From Erythroxylum novogranatense (taxonomy: Eukaryota; Streptophyta; Magnoliopsida; Malpighiales; Erythroxylaceae), in assembly GCA_029891385.1 (NCBI GenBank), contig CM057224.1, positions 28,475,005-28,539,004 of the forward strand: a stretch of 64,000 bases of DNA. The letters run 5' to 3'. This document shows positions 35,301 to 46,690 of this stretch, piece by piece. A program made the translations under genes and the position numbers. Position 1 is the first letter of the stretch. Every line of letters begins with the position of its first letter. The notes under the pieces were generated by a model. It was not told where the DNA came from. It was given only the letters and a program-made list of their open reading frames with translations, and made no database searches.

Positions 35301-35439
35301 ACGATTGTTCTAAAAAATAAAAATGTCTTACTGAGTTTTTGAACCGTTTTGACTGCTCTAGCATACCACCCTCGTGAGGCACGGGCTCGGATATCACCCA
35401 CGATGTTGAGTTTGGGTCTTGCGGGAGTGAGATGCTACA
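32320..35439 (+). mobile_element. Solo LTR 2 of the gypsy (C/D) family, 3120 bp
   Basis: It starts TGTAACATTCC and ends GAGATGCTACA. It lies in the B2 LTR, and the empty site can be read in B1. It contains a CpG-decayed palindrome-word segment (33252-33440, mainly cgtcatgacg forms), the palindrome array (34387-34470), and aaccatc/gatgatt and ccccgtt/aacggg hairpins at about 34879 and 34957. No interior sequence is present. Confidence 0.92.
34387..34470. repeat. Phased palindrome array (solo LTR 2)
   Basis: Words start at 34387 (GGGTCTCGAGCCC, one mismatch), 34411 (GAGCCACAGGCTC), 34433 (GGGCTTCAAGCCC) and 34458 (GAGCCACAGGCTC), at steps of 22-25 bp. Confidence 0.82.
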
Positions 35440-36875
35440 GGTTTTGCCAAGAAGAAAGAAGGAAGATGGTCCATCTAATGTACATCTTTCATCTTTAATC
35501 TAATGAATGCAAATAGGTTACAAGCCAACATTAAAAGACAACCATTAAACTATTTTATGGTAAGTTCATAACTCCATTTAATGATGATTAACAATAATAA
35601 AGACCATCTTTATTTAGCATTTTAATGTCAAATGTGTGGTTACACATTTAACCTAGGAATAACCGAAATTGCTATCTTCTTCTTAAAAAAATTGTTTTAA
35701 TATAATTAATGTAATTAATCACATTAAACCAAAAACCAAGCCCATTATTAAATGTACATTTGGGCTTCTTTAATTAGACCAAGCTCAAGATTCAATTATG
35801 GGCTTCTAATTAACCTCCATTTATATTTCTTACTTAGCTTGATGACCTTCCTTAAAGCCAAGTGGGGAATCTTATTGGACTTTGATAATTCAAGCTCCAA
35901 TAAGCCCAGAATTAATTCAATCTCATTGGAATTAATTCTAGCTTATTAACTAAATGTCATTCCACTAAAGACAATTAGTTGAACTCTTGAATTATTAAAT
36001 AATATGAGAATATGTCCAATTGCAAACCCTATTTAGAACCTTATTATAGCCATCCACACAACAAAGGTTACCGTTTTGCCCTTATGTTGGTTTTTCCTTC
36101 TAGATCTTTCATTTTACTTTATATGGTGATTAACACATAAGATCTCATCTCAGTGTTAAGACTTGATGGGTAGCTAGTCCATCAAATTACTGGCTCTAGT
36201 TTAATCACCAAATCTCCTTAAAATATCTAGAAGAGATAATAACACTATAAAATCTTTATTTGAGTGAATGTTCCCTGATACATGTTTCAATTAATAATTC
36301 CAACATGCAGACACTGGATTAATACTCTGTAAAAATCCATTCCGATCATAAAGAATTATAATGAAACATATATGAGTTCACCACTCATCAAGATTATGGT
36401 TTATAATAAGCGAATGCTTAAGTTTTATGTTTTAAGATTAAAGTAACAGCCCACTTTATTATTAAAAACATACTTGATTCCAGATTCATTTAATAATGCC
36501 ATTATCGATAGTCAACTACTATCATGATATGAAACTCATCATTCCCTTGAAGTAAACTCCTTTACTTATAAGGAGATAAATCATGACACTACAGTCTAAA
36601 CCATAATCAAGCGACCAACTTTATTATTCAACTGTGAATCAATTAATTCAGATTCTAATAATATACATGTTTCCCATACATCTCTATGTATATATATATT
36701 ACTTACAAAAGAATCTTGGTACCTTATGACCAGATATATAATGCTCATACAGATAAAACCAAACTCTTTTGTTTTATTAATAATAAATATTTTCATTACA
36801 AAGCATGGCGAAGAAGATAAAGTTACATGTAAATATACTTGCTTTCCAGGGCACTATATTTACATAACTCCAACA

Positions 36876-37640
36876 CACATTACAACCGGAAACTTCACAA
36901 CTCGTGATGAATCGAAGGCACTCATGGTGGAGTCGGCGGTGGAAATAAAAAGGAAAACCTATCAAGATTCTACCGGGGAACCCCAAGGAACCACAGGTGG
37001 TGGCTAATAATTCTTTTGTTATCTCTTCGCTCATCAATCTCTTCTCTCCCTGAATGTTCGATCCCCCCAGCTGATGGAATATTGATGTTTATATCTGTCG
37101 GCACTCTCCACTCGTTCAAAAATAGGTTTCTTCTCAAAACGGGTTGCTGGGTCGGGTATGCACAGTATGAGAATTTTCCAATTTTAGTCTGGGTGCCCGA
37201 CTGTTCGCCGCAGTGAGATGATTCTTTGACGTCGCGACGTGCTCTTCCTAAATCGCTCGTTGCAACGCGTTGATTTGTTGGCGAAGTGGCGTGTTGTTGC
37301 CTGTTGATGCGCCGCGACACATTGATTTGTTGGCGTAGTGGCGTGTTCTTCCGGATGCGTCACGACGTGCGTGGAGGAGATCACGTCCTATTGGCTTTCT
37401 GATCCTTTTTGACTCCCTTTTCTCCTGCAATACAAAATAACAATTTGCAGTATCAACTGCTCTTAGAAAAATTATAATGCAATTAATGTCAATTTGCAAT
37501 AATTTTACTAACAAATTGCATAAAATATAAACTCACCGTAAGGGACTAATTTAAGAACAAAATCACGAATTAAGAGTCAAAAAGTATATTAACAGCCATG
37601 AAAGTGTAGCCAATTTATAAGATAAACTTGAGCTCAATCA
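36876..37640 (-). repeat. Athila-like LTR, part, - strand
   Basis: On the - strand it opens TGATTGAGCTCAAG at 37640 and follows the Athila-like LTR at 50641 for about 300 bp (both share a ttttatgcaatttg-like and a gatactgcaaattg-like stretch) before diverging. At 36876 it is interrupted by copia B2. It contains CpG-rich palindromic words (37218-37375) and a 29-bp direct repeat (37270-37298 and 37322-37350). Whether it is a 5' or solo LTR is unclear. The overlapping short frames at 36970-37514 are not genes. Confidence 0.7.
37270..37350. repeat. Direct repeat with ttgatttgttggcg core
   Basis: Two 29-bp copies 52 bp apart share ttgatttgttggcg, one variable base, then agtggcgtgtt. They flank a gcgccgcgac word. 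Confidence 0.8.
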
Positions 37641-38743
37641 CTAGCCATATATAGTTTTTAGGGCTAACTAAACTTAGGTTATAGCTTGGGATCATTTGAG
37701 AGAATTTAGTAAGGTAGTTACCCTATTGGTATCCATTTATCTTTTCCTTAACTATAGCATAGTTAGGATTTTAAATATAATATCTAAGAGTAGAGAGGAT
37801 TAAGGGTCCTTTGTTGTTACCATTCCTTGTACTAAATTGTTCAAGCTAGCTTGTCTTTAAGATTTAGTAATTAATAAAGAAAGTGTGAAGAGTCAGTACT
37901 GAATTGGATATATCCTATATGCTCTTATCTCTTAGGAAATAGGAACGGAGTCATCTATTCTAGTGTTTTCGTGTTCTAGGATACTCTACAACCTTTTAAA
38001 AGTTAGGAACTTATTTGATAACCCAATTAAATTAATATCTAGTCCTCCTTCATCAATAGGCTTGGTGGCCTCTTTCCAACTCACTTTAGCCTTGCCTTTT
38101 TCATTTGATCTGCGTCCCCATAGGAAGCCTCTCATTATCTTCTCTATAGAATCCTCTCATTATTTTATCTATAGATTTAACTATCCCTTTAGATAGAAAC
38201 ATACATGCAGACCAATACAGATATAGGGAGTTAGTCATAAATTTATTATAAACTAGTCTACTAGTAAAATGAAAGGTTTTTTATTGTACCAATTTCCAAG
38301 CTTGTTCTAAATTTTTTCTACTAGGAGGTAAGCCTCCTTGAAATGGAGGCTCCTTCTAGAAATTGGGAGGACTAGATGTATGAGGGGAGGGTCTTTAATA
38401 TGCAACTCTAAAAGCCTTTAAAGCTAGTTTGGATAAGATGAAGCACTAGATGATAAGATCATGTGACTCTTATTATAGTTAATCCTTAATCCAAATAAAA
38501 TCTTAAAGGTATGGAATGAAGTCATTGGACTATATATTAAACTATTATGGGACTTAGAGAAGATAATTAAACCATATGCAAATGGTATACTAAATAATAT
38601 CACTCCTCTACATTTTCTATGCTATTTGAAATGTGCTTAAGGAATTTGCATAAGGTTTCTATACATAAGATGAAAAGGTACAGGGGATAGGGACCCTTTG
38701 CCTTAATCATTTTCCTTATTTGACTAGATTTTTAGCCCCCTTT
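37641..38743 (-). pseudogene. L1-type LINE, RT C-terminal part and downstream
   Basis: The - strand gives, near 38700-38640, an RT stretch related to the L1 QGDPLSPYLF motif in damaged form. Further down is a GLRINYNKSHM-like block near 38480 and a fragment related to the usual LGLPI...WYNKK...LINSVL region near 38260-38350. Many stops make it a pseudogene. L1 proteins copy their RNA at a nicked target. No poly(A) end or target duplication was found, and the left border against the Athila-like LTR is by position only. Confidence 0.65.
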
Positions 38744-39348
38744 TGACAACACTAAAGATGATATGTGTTTAATTGTTGATATATTTAATCATTTACACTT
38801 AGCAATTATTGGCATGAAAATGTTTAAAATATTCACTTTAATTCATATATGATTTTAGGTACAATTTGGGAGTAAAGAAATTAAAGTGAGTCGGAAGCAT
38901 TACATTTGAGTCATTTTTTGAAGATTTATTTTTGCTTGTCTTTATGGACCAAGAAAAAGAAAATTAAAAGACAAGATAAATATAAAGAAGACTAGAGAAG
39001 AAATAAGCCAAGTAAAGAATCAGCCAAAACGACACTGCCACATGAACAAAATGCAGAAGCAAGGCAGTGAGGCACACCATTAGCAGCGTTTTTAAGGAAA
39101 ACGCAGATGCGTTTTATTCAAAAACGCAGTGGAGAGGCATGAGCGAGGGTTTAAGAGAAGTTGCAAAATAAATTGCCAAATCAAGTAACAGCAGGAGGCC
39201 ATAATAGAAAAAAAAACAAGAAGCTTCAGGCGCATGCAACATGGTGTTGCGGCTGGTGGCTCAACTACGTGAAGAGACTGGCCAGTAGAGAAGCTCCAGG
39301 CGTGGACCAGCTACAAGAGGCATGAAATGTTTTAAGGAGTGATGATCT

Positions 39349-40192
39349 CTAAGAAGCACAGACTCGGACTCGGACACGGACACGGACACGGATACGGACA
39401 CTGGAGACGACACGGACACAGATACCGGGACACACCAACTTTTAAAATTTGGTGGACACGGACACGACATATATATATATTATAAAATTTAAAATTAAGA
39501 AAAAAAATTAGAATTGAAGCCATTGAAAGGTGAACCATATCCATTAAAATAGTGTGTTACACTAGGTGGAACTGACAATGAATCAAAGAAGAAATTCCTT
39601 AGACATATTGAAGTTAAGAGAACCCAACACACGACTTTAGTCTTGCGTTTCCCATTATACACGACTATGAAAATTGTGTGTAATGGAAACGACTTTGGAT
39701 GGGAAAGTCATCCAAAGTCGTTGCCGCACCAGTCACCACAAAGAAGGGATAACGTTAACGAACCTGAATGACTTTATGAAGATAGCGTTGTATGAAGAAC
39801 CAACGCAGACGTGAAGGAGGCAGGAGCAGATGGAAGCTAGCGTCGTATGAAGAAAAAATGGAACTACTGTAGAAGAATTTGAGAAAACAAGGAGGAGAGA
39901 CGTCGGTTGGAAAACCACAAGGAATTTGAGAAGTTCTAAATAAGGAAGACTACAGTGCAACTAAATAAATTTTTTAATAATTAATAAAAATGTTACGAGC
40001 CATATTAAGATGTGTCCGAGTCATTTTTTGCCATGTCCGAGCTGTGTCCGAGCCGATGAAAATAATTTTTTTATTATGACACGTATGAACACGTGTCGGA
40101 CACGTGTCCACCGCGTGTCCACTGCTTGTCTGTGTCGGACACGTGTTGGACACACGGACACGGCTCTATTTTGCCGTGTCCGTGCTTCATAG
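39349..40192. mobile_element. Non-autonomous hAT-like DNA transposon, 844 bp
   Basis: The two ends are inverted copies: ctaagaagcac at the left and ctatgaagcac read inward from the right. Both run into strings of ggacacgg/cggacacgtgtcc words (39361-39420 and 40010-40180). Flanks gatgatct (39341-39348) and aatgatct (40193-40200) form an 8-bp duplication with one change, which fits hAT. A Mutator-like origin (9 bp) is not excluded. No transposase is encoded. A perfect foldback lies at 39689-39721. Confidence 0.72.
39646..39721. repeat. Two consecutive foldbacks inside the hAT-like element
   Basis: The first stem pairs about 39646-39662 with 39676-39691 (one bulge, one mismatch). The second pairs 39689-39701 (acgactttggatg) perfectly with 39709-39721 across a 7-base loop. 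Confidence 0.85.
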
Positions 40193-40750
40193 AATGATCT
40201 TATTTGTCATATCAACACACTACAGGAGACACTACAAGGGGACGGCGCGACAGTTGGGAGTTAATTATGGAATTTTGGCTAGGGACATTATATGGCAGCT
40301 GAAATATTTTTTGAAAAAGATCTATGAAGGGTTAGGCATTCCGACGCCGGTTCGGAGGTGACATTGATGCCAACGGTTTGAGTTAAGTATATTTTTATTA
40401 TTTTATTATTTATTTCTCTTATTAGGAATTGATTGTGTTATCCTATTTTAATTGATTTGGGTGTTGTGTATGGATAATTGAATTTTCATTATTATTCAGT
40501 TATTTATATATGAACCCATTGGGTATTGTCATTTGATGATTTTAATGCGTTTATTGAATCGTTAATTTCAAACCCATTGCTAGAATTTAGATATAATCTG
40601 TAATTATTTTCTTCTTTCAAAATTTAAAACCCCCATTAGGAGTAAAAACCGATTAATTTCATTTCATAAACTTTACATGCACTCTCTGTGGGATCGACCT
40701 AGACTTACCACTGCTATAGTAGTAGTCTAGTTATTTTATTTTGACTAACA

Positions 40751-41876
40751 TAAAGATGCGCGGTCAAAGGATATAGAAGTTATGCACTCTTTGATCAATT
40801 CACTAAAAATTACTAGGAAATTAAAAGCTTCGAACATATTCATAAAAAGATCCCAACTTATGGAACTGAAATTTTTATCAAAATCTATCTTCAAGGAAAA
40901 ATTCCTTAAGGAACTTTTCTTTAAGTATCATTTAAATAGCACTTGTCACATTATGAAATTTTCTTCAACCTTAAGGAAAGGAAGCCCCTTGTGAATCACT
41001 TATTTGTTTTCCAGGTGTATTTTTTAACCTTATTTCCAGCAACTTCAATAAGAGATAGGTCTATACACCCATAAGGAACCTAGATTTTGACATTTTAGAA
41101 TTAAACATATGAAGATCTTATTGACTTCTCTTAATATTATCCCATTCTAAAAAAATGAAACTAATTTTGTTACCATGTGTGTAGTGAGGGCCATTCCTTC
41201 TGATAAAAAAACCCAATTAACACATCTATCCTAGGTGTTTTTATAGGTTTAAATAAAAAATAACCTTTTGATACTAATGAAAGAGGATAATAAGTGTACT
41301 AAGGATTGGCTAGAAGGTGTTTAGCGAATTGAATCCCTGAAGTAGCTTAATGCTTCCTCTTTTAATTCATTTTGGGTAGTAATCATTTCTCTGTTAGATT
41401 TCTTTAAAGAGTAAATTTTGCTAATAGTACTCCTAGCTTTTATGGAATTATTAAAGAATTTTGTGTTTCTTTCTCCTTCCTTAAACCATGTCACATTTTT
41501 TTTGGTGATGTTCATTATAATCACCCTTTTTGTATAAGATAGCTAAAGATATTACTCAATTAAACTCTTTGTGGAATAGTTTATTTAAGTGTTACCATAA
41601 AAAGATATTATTCAATTAAACTCTTTGTGGAATAGTTTATTTAAGTGTTACCATAAATTTCTAAAAGAACATTAGCTTTAACTTCCCACGCTTCTATTCA
41701 AAGATCTTATCATCAACCTTGTTGATGCTAATATCATTTCAATTCATAATCTTTGCCATTTTCCTAAAATTAAAAAGTCAATTTAGGCTTATACACTCAA
41801 GATAAAACATTTCTAAATAAAATAAATATCATGACATTTTAATTAATTACATATTCTATTTATGTTTACATATCAA
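40751..41876 (-). pseudogene. L1-type LINE, RT N-terminal part
   Basis: The - strand frame 41321-41524 reads a VTWFKEGERNTKFFNNSIKA block, the well-known linker just before the plant L1 RT, then ELKEEALSYFRD. Downstream, in broken frames, are a damaged FYQK-W block near 41190, a PISLIEVAGNKVKK block near 41040 and an ELIKECITSISFD block near 40770, where the LTR-like insertion interrupts. The part right of 41524 is less readable and includes a 56-bp tandem duplication. Endonuclease is not visible. Confidence 0.75.
41545..41656. repeat. 56-bp tandem duplication in the LINE
   Basis: Units 41545-41600 and 41601-41656 differ by a single base (attact versus attatt), so the duplication is recent compared with the decay of the LINE. 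Confidence 0.92.
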
Positions 41877-43770
41877 TGTTGGATCGAAAAATAAAATATG
41901 CAAGATTTGGCTAAAACGATAGATTTCAAAACTTTTTTAGAAATTAAAACACAATAGAAGCAAGATAACCAAATCAACATGCCAAGCCATATATGATACG
42001 ATATATGGAAAAGAATTATCATAAAAACAAGATGGAGATTATATTACCAACTCCTTCGCTACAGCTTTAACTCCTCGCTGTATTATCCTATCCTTGACAA
42101 TATATCATCTCCTAAGTGATGTATCCTTTTCTCGATATTCTATCCTTGATTAATCCTATCTACCACTTGTTCTTCTTGGATAACTTGGTTAACAAGATCC
42201 TTTGGTGGGAAAGGAGAAGAAAAATTCGGAGGAGATTTTTTTTAGAAGAAAGAAGCCAAAGATGAGACACCTCTCATGCAAATTTTAGCTAACACATGCA
42301 AGAAAGGAGAGAGAGTCTAAAAATGCAAGAACACCTTTCTTACACCTTGTCAATTTTGATTATGCATGAAAAGAAAGAAGAGAAGAGCATCCTATGCACC
42401 ACTTCTTTCTTTAATCAAACATATAGAGGCCATTAAATGAGACTTTTCCCATTTGCTTTAAGATGGTTATATGAAAAGACCAATAATCTAAAATGACATG
42501 TCAATTTCAGTTTTAGCGATGAAAGAAGGAAGATGATCCATCAAATGCACCTCTTTCATCTTTAATCAAATAAATGTTAAAAGGTTACATTACATGCTAT
42601 CATTAAAAGACAACCATTAAACCATTTAATGGTAAGATCATTACTCCATTTAATGATGATAAAGCATGATGAATACCATCTTTATTTAGCAATTCAATGC
42701 TAAATGTGTAGCTGCACATTCAACTCTAATAAAACCAAAATTGCACCTTCCAATTCTTTAAGAATTTTGCTTTAATTTAATTAATCAAATTAAACCAAAA
42801 TCTAACCCATTTCTAATGTTCATTTGGGCTTCTAATTAACCATTAATTAGTGCAAGCCCAACATTCAATCATGGGCTTTAAAACCTCCATTTATATTTTT
42901 TTACTTTGCTTGATAACCTTCCTTGAAGTCAAGTGGATAATGTGTTTACAAGTATATGAAATCATGTTTCCAAGAATGTGCCATTTGGGAAAATGGTTTT
43001 CAATTCATGAATTACATGTTATGTGGGTTTGGTGTAATCCATTCAAGAATGTCACATGCACGTTAACCAAGTTAAAGGCTTCTCCTGCCTGCCTACCTGT
43101 TAATGGCACGGAGCTCCCTCATAAACTCCCTCAAGTTTACGCCTACATAAAACCACTATATGGGATTGCGATAGTGCCTCAAGTTTACGACTACACAGGA
43201 CCATTATATGAAAATGTGTAGTTCGTCATGTTCATGGATTTACCCAAACCATTCTGATGTGCTTATGTGCTTATGATCTGTGAACAAGTTTGATGCATTC
43301 ATGCTTTATAGTTTGTAAATTTTGACTATATGATAAGAATTCGAGAAACATATGTTTTATGAACTTAAAGAAAAATTTTCTATAACAAGTAAATGTTTTC
43401 AAGGGTTTTGCTTATTTTTCCATTATAAACTATTACCCATAAGCTTTCAAGCTCACCCCCTTTTATCCCATTTTCAAGTGATAACTAAGAGACCAAGTGA
43501 TCAAGAGTCCAAGGGCATTTCTCCAAATTTGCTTATTTTGTAGTTTGAGTTGATTTTGGGAAAGCAAGAAGATTGTTTGTTCAAGGACCTTTTGTAATTT
43601 GAGATTTTGAGATGATGATGTAATGTGGCTTGGAATGCCCTTAAAGATTTGTAAAACTTTATTCTTTTGATGTTAACGAAATGTGAATGGTGTGTAGATG
43701 ATGTGAGTTGAAATTAAATATACGTGAAGAAGAAATCAACTTAAGTTGATGATTTTGGAACATAAATCTT

Positions 43771-43771
<1 letters not shown>

Positions 43772-43806
<35 letters not shown>
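43772..43806. repeat. (TA)n microsatellite
   Basis: About 35 bp of alternating ta inside the Tekay-like LTR fragment. Confidence 0.95.
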
Positions 43807-43811
<5 letters not shown>

Positions 43812-44170
43812 CATAAGCGAGATACTATGGAAAGGAAGATAGGAATTATAACTGATTAGATGTAGTTGAAGGTGATGATGAGACAAATGAGTTGAGATTT
43901 GAGAGTTTAATGAAATCATTTTGGTAGCTAAATGGTTATGTTGAGAACATTCCAAGTTTGCATAGTGCAAAATTTCAAGTCTTCCATAAGGGAAAATTTT
44001 GTGTTCTACTTTAGGGCCAAATCTGGATTGATCTAGGATGAAAGTTGTATTCATGGAAGTTGTAGCTTGTCTTTCTAGCTTTTCAACGCTATAAAGTATG
44101 AAATTTTTTAATAGCGGAGTCAAAAGTTATGATCCTTATAAGTGGAGATGCTAAGGAGTATAGGACTTAT

Positions 44171-44425
44171 TATCTAGTAAGTACGTATCATCTGGTGAGG
44201 ACATGTCGTCTGGTGAGGATGTATCGTTTGGTGATGATGTATCGTCTGGTGAGGATGTATCATCTAGTGAGGATGCTTAGTCTAGTGAGGGTGTATCGTC
44301 TAGTGAGAATGCTTCATTTGGTGAGGATGCTTCGTCTAGTGAGGACGCTTCGTCTGGTGACGACGTATCGTCTGGTAATGACGTCATATTGTCTGGTGCG
44401 CTATTCATCTGATCCTATCGTCTGG
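44171..44425 (+). repeat. 18-bp minisatellite, cgtctggtgaggatgtat type
   Basis: About 13 diverged units of 18 bp built on cgtctggtgaggatgtat. Because the unit is a multiple of three it produces an artificial repeating open frame (44129-44437); no start context or family supports a protein. Confidence 0.9.
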
Positions 44426-46057
44426 TCACATTTTTGACCATGTAGACTATCAAATTTGTCTTTAAGGTCATCATAAAATTTGTAGATCTTGAATTTCTCT
44501 TTCAATCTGTCAAAAGAACACCTTAATTTGATCTTTAGAGAAATCTATATTAATTGCAAGATATATTCTATGTACTGTTCATAACCTTCTTTTGATCACT
44601 GTTCATCTTGTATCGTTTGGTCCAATTATGATCCTTTATATGATAAAATCTCACTTCAATGTCTTCATAAAAGATGTAGATATTGAAGTATTCTTTCAAA
44701 ACCTTCAAGAATAACCTTGATCTGATATCCCTAGAGCAAGTTATACTATTTGTCCCAAAATAGGTTCAATATGATTAAGGACGGAACCTTGTTTGATTTC
44801 CTTCGGCCAATCTTTATATCCGAACTCCAAATGAAGTGATTCTTAAATGAATAGATCCCAAAACACATTGTGATATCTCTCCATAAAAATTGGCAACATT
44901 CCAACTTGATTGGAAAAAAGGTTTTGATTAAAGGAAAGTAAAGGAATCTGTTGGAATAATATGAACTGGTGTTATTTTACTGAACTTGCTTCAACATTTT
45001 GAATATATCTGGATTTGTAGGGTTCCAAACGAGATGATTTCTAATGTGGATTAAACTAGAGACGTAGGTTTACAAATTATATGAAGAGGTAGAATTTTAA
45101 TTCAGCCCCTAAGATGTTCAATATCTAGATGGAAGTTGAGCATAGAATATTTGCTTCAGTATAAGAATGATTCGAAAAATAGGGCCCGACACTTACGGTA
45201 TCAGAGAATGAAGATGAATTGAGGATGACTAATGAGGGTTAATTGGAATAACCATAATGGTAACAAGGACAAGCACATGTTTTATGGTTCCAAATGTTGG
45301 GCTTTAGAATCGGTACCCAGCAGTTGTGGTATCAGAGCAAGAGTTGGGCTCCAGAAGCGGCGTCTAACACCTAACACCAGTTTAATCACCAATCTCCATA
45401 GAACATCTAGAAGTGATGATATCACTATAAACTCTTTCTTTGAGTGAATTTTCCCTAGTATATGTTTCAATTAATAATTCCAACATGCAGAAACTGGATT
45501 AATACTCTGTAAAAATCCATTCCGATCATATCAAGAATTATAATGAAACAAATATGAGTTCACCACTCATCAAGATTGTGGTCAATAATAAGCAAATGTT
45601 AAAATGTATGTTTTAAGACTGAAGCAATGACCTGCTTTATTGTTGAAAACACACTTAATTCTAGATTTATTTAATAGTGCCATTATCGATAGTTGACTAC
45701 TATCATGATATGAAACTCATCATTCTCTTGAAGTAAACTCCTTTACTTACATGGAGATAAATCGCAACACTATAGTGTAAACTATAATCAAGCAACCAAC
45801 TTGGTTATTCAACTGTGAATCAATGAATTTAGATTCTAATAATATACATGTTTCCCATACATCTTCATGTCTATGTATATTATTAACAAAAGAATCTTGG
45901 TTCCTTATGACTAGTTATATTATGCTTATATAAATAAAACCAAACTCCTTTTTTATTAATAATAAATATTTTCATTACAAAACTATAACTGGAAGAAGAT
46001 TAAGTTACATGTAAGTACACTTGCTTTCTAGGACACCATATTTACATAACTCCAGCA

Positions 46058-46690
46058 ATCTCCTACTTTTCTTAAAGCAAGCTTGACATATTCCTCATTC
46101 CTATCCCTTCTAGATGACCCTCAAATCACTTTTGAGACAATGTCTTTGTGAATGAATCAACAAGGTTTTGCTCTGTGGGAATCTTTACTACATTCACCTC
46201 TCCACGTTGTATTATCTCCCTTATGAGATGATACTGTTGCTCATTGTGTTTGGCAGCTTTATGGTTCCGAGGTTCTTTAGAATTAGCCACTGCCCTATTA
46301 TTATCATAATAAAGTGTAATGACTTTTTCTGCCTCTAGAACTACCTCTAAATCATTTAGGAATTTGCAGAGCCAGACTGCTTCTTTTGCTGCTTCATAAG
46401 TAGCAACATATTCAACCTCCATAGTCAAATTTGTAATGCAAGATTGCTTGACACTCCTTCAGATTATAGCTCCACCACCTAAAGTAAATATAGGACTAGA
46501 AGTTGATTTCCTTGAATCAACATCTGATTGGAAATCAAAATCTGTATATCCTGTCAAAATAAGATTACTTCCTAAGTAAACAAGCATTAAGTTTTTTTGT
46601 CTTATGAAGATACTTAAGTATACACTTAACTACAGTCCAATGCTCCATTCCTATATTGGACTGAAATTTGCTTACCAGTCCCATTGTTTA
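46058..46690 (-). pseudogene. Copia B3 RNase H domain
   Basis: The frame 46126-46428 reads from EVEYVATYEAAKEAVWL through a DNNRAVANSKEP block to a FTKTLSQK end. The N-terminal half (46430-46690) is readable only in pieces (an SDVDSRKSTSS-like block near 46510). It matches B1 4823-5395. It starts directly after the purine-rich stretch next to the LTR. Confidence 0.82.

Larger units (their letters stand above)
31666..36875 (-). repeat. 5' LTR of copia B2, split by a solo gypsy LTR
   Basis: On the - strand it opens TGTTGGAG at 36875 and ends CCGATCCAACA at 31666, followed by the primer-binding site. Removing the insertion (32320-35439 plus one target copy) leaves about 2.1 kb. The right flank cacat (36876-36880) is the outside of the element. 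A TATA-rich stretch lies near 36687-36700. ORFs in it, such as 35752-35949, recur in B1 only because the LTRs are alike. Confidence 0.9.
38744..40750 (+). mobile_element. LTR-like insertion in the LINE
   Basis: This block separates two parts of one LINE RT. It begins TGACAACAC and ends TTTGACTAACA, with a ctctgtgggatcgacc phrase at 40686-40701 that is common near the end of Athila/Tat-type LTRs. With the nested transposon (39349-40192) removed it is about 1.15 kb. No matching target duplication was found, so the exact ends are uncertain. It contains the inverted repeat aaaacgcagatgcgtttt near 39098. Confidence 0.55.
42941..45378 (+). mobile_element. Truncated Tekay-like LTR plus leader inside B3
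   Basis: It shares the phrase around gcacgttaacca...ggcttctcctg (near 43060) with the partial LTR at 57060 and, inverted, with the Tekay LTR near 59530. The LTR seems to end at gggcccgaca (45190), followed by a damaged primer-binding site (ggtatcagag, 45196-45205). A second tggtatcagagc lies at about 45331. Neither a proper LTR start nor a target duplication is visible, so this is a fragment. Frames at 42850-43221 and 43659-44123 are not genes. Confidence 0.6.
41877..46057 (-). repeat. 3' LTR of copia B3, with an insertion
   Basis: On the - strand it opens TGCTGGAG at 46057 (ancestral TGTTGGAG with one change) and ends CGATCCAACA at 41877. The outer parts (41877-42940, 45379-46057) match the B1/B2 LTR. 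The middle is replaced by a piece of a Tekay-like element, and about 325 bp of B LTR is missing there, so the event was not a clean insertion. It ends directly in LINE sequence on the left. Confidence 0.85.

Noticed and set aside
38330..38362. A ggaggtaagcctcc foldback and a second ggaggctcc stretch as a regulatory hairpin
   Set aside because: It lies within a decayed LINE coding region and is short; coincidence is the simpler explanation.
44129..44437. A 102-codon frame with a six-residue repeat (RMYRLV type), or in another frame an acidic SSGEDV repeat
   Set aside because: It is produced by the 18-bp minisatellite inside an LTR fragment, with no supporting context.
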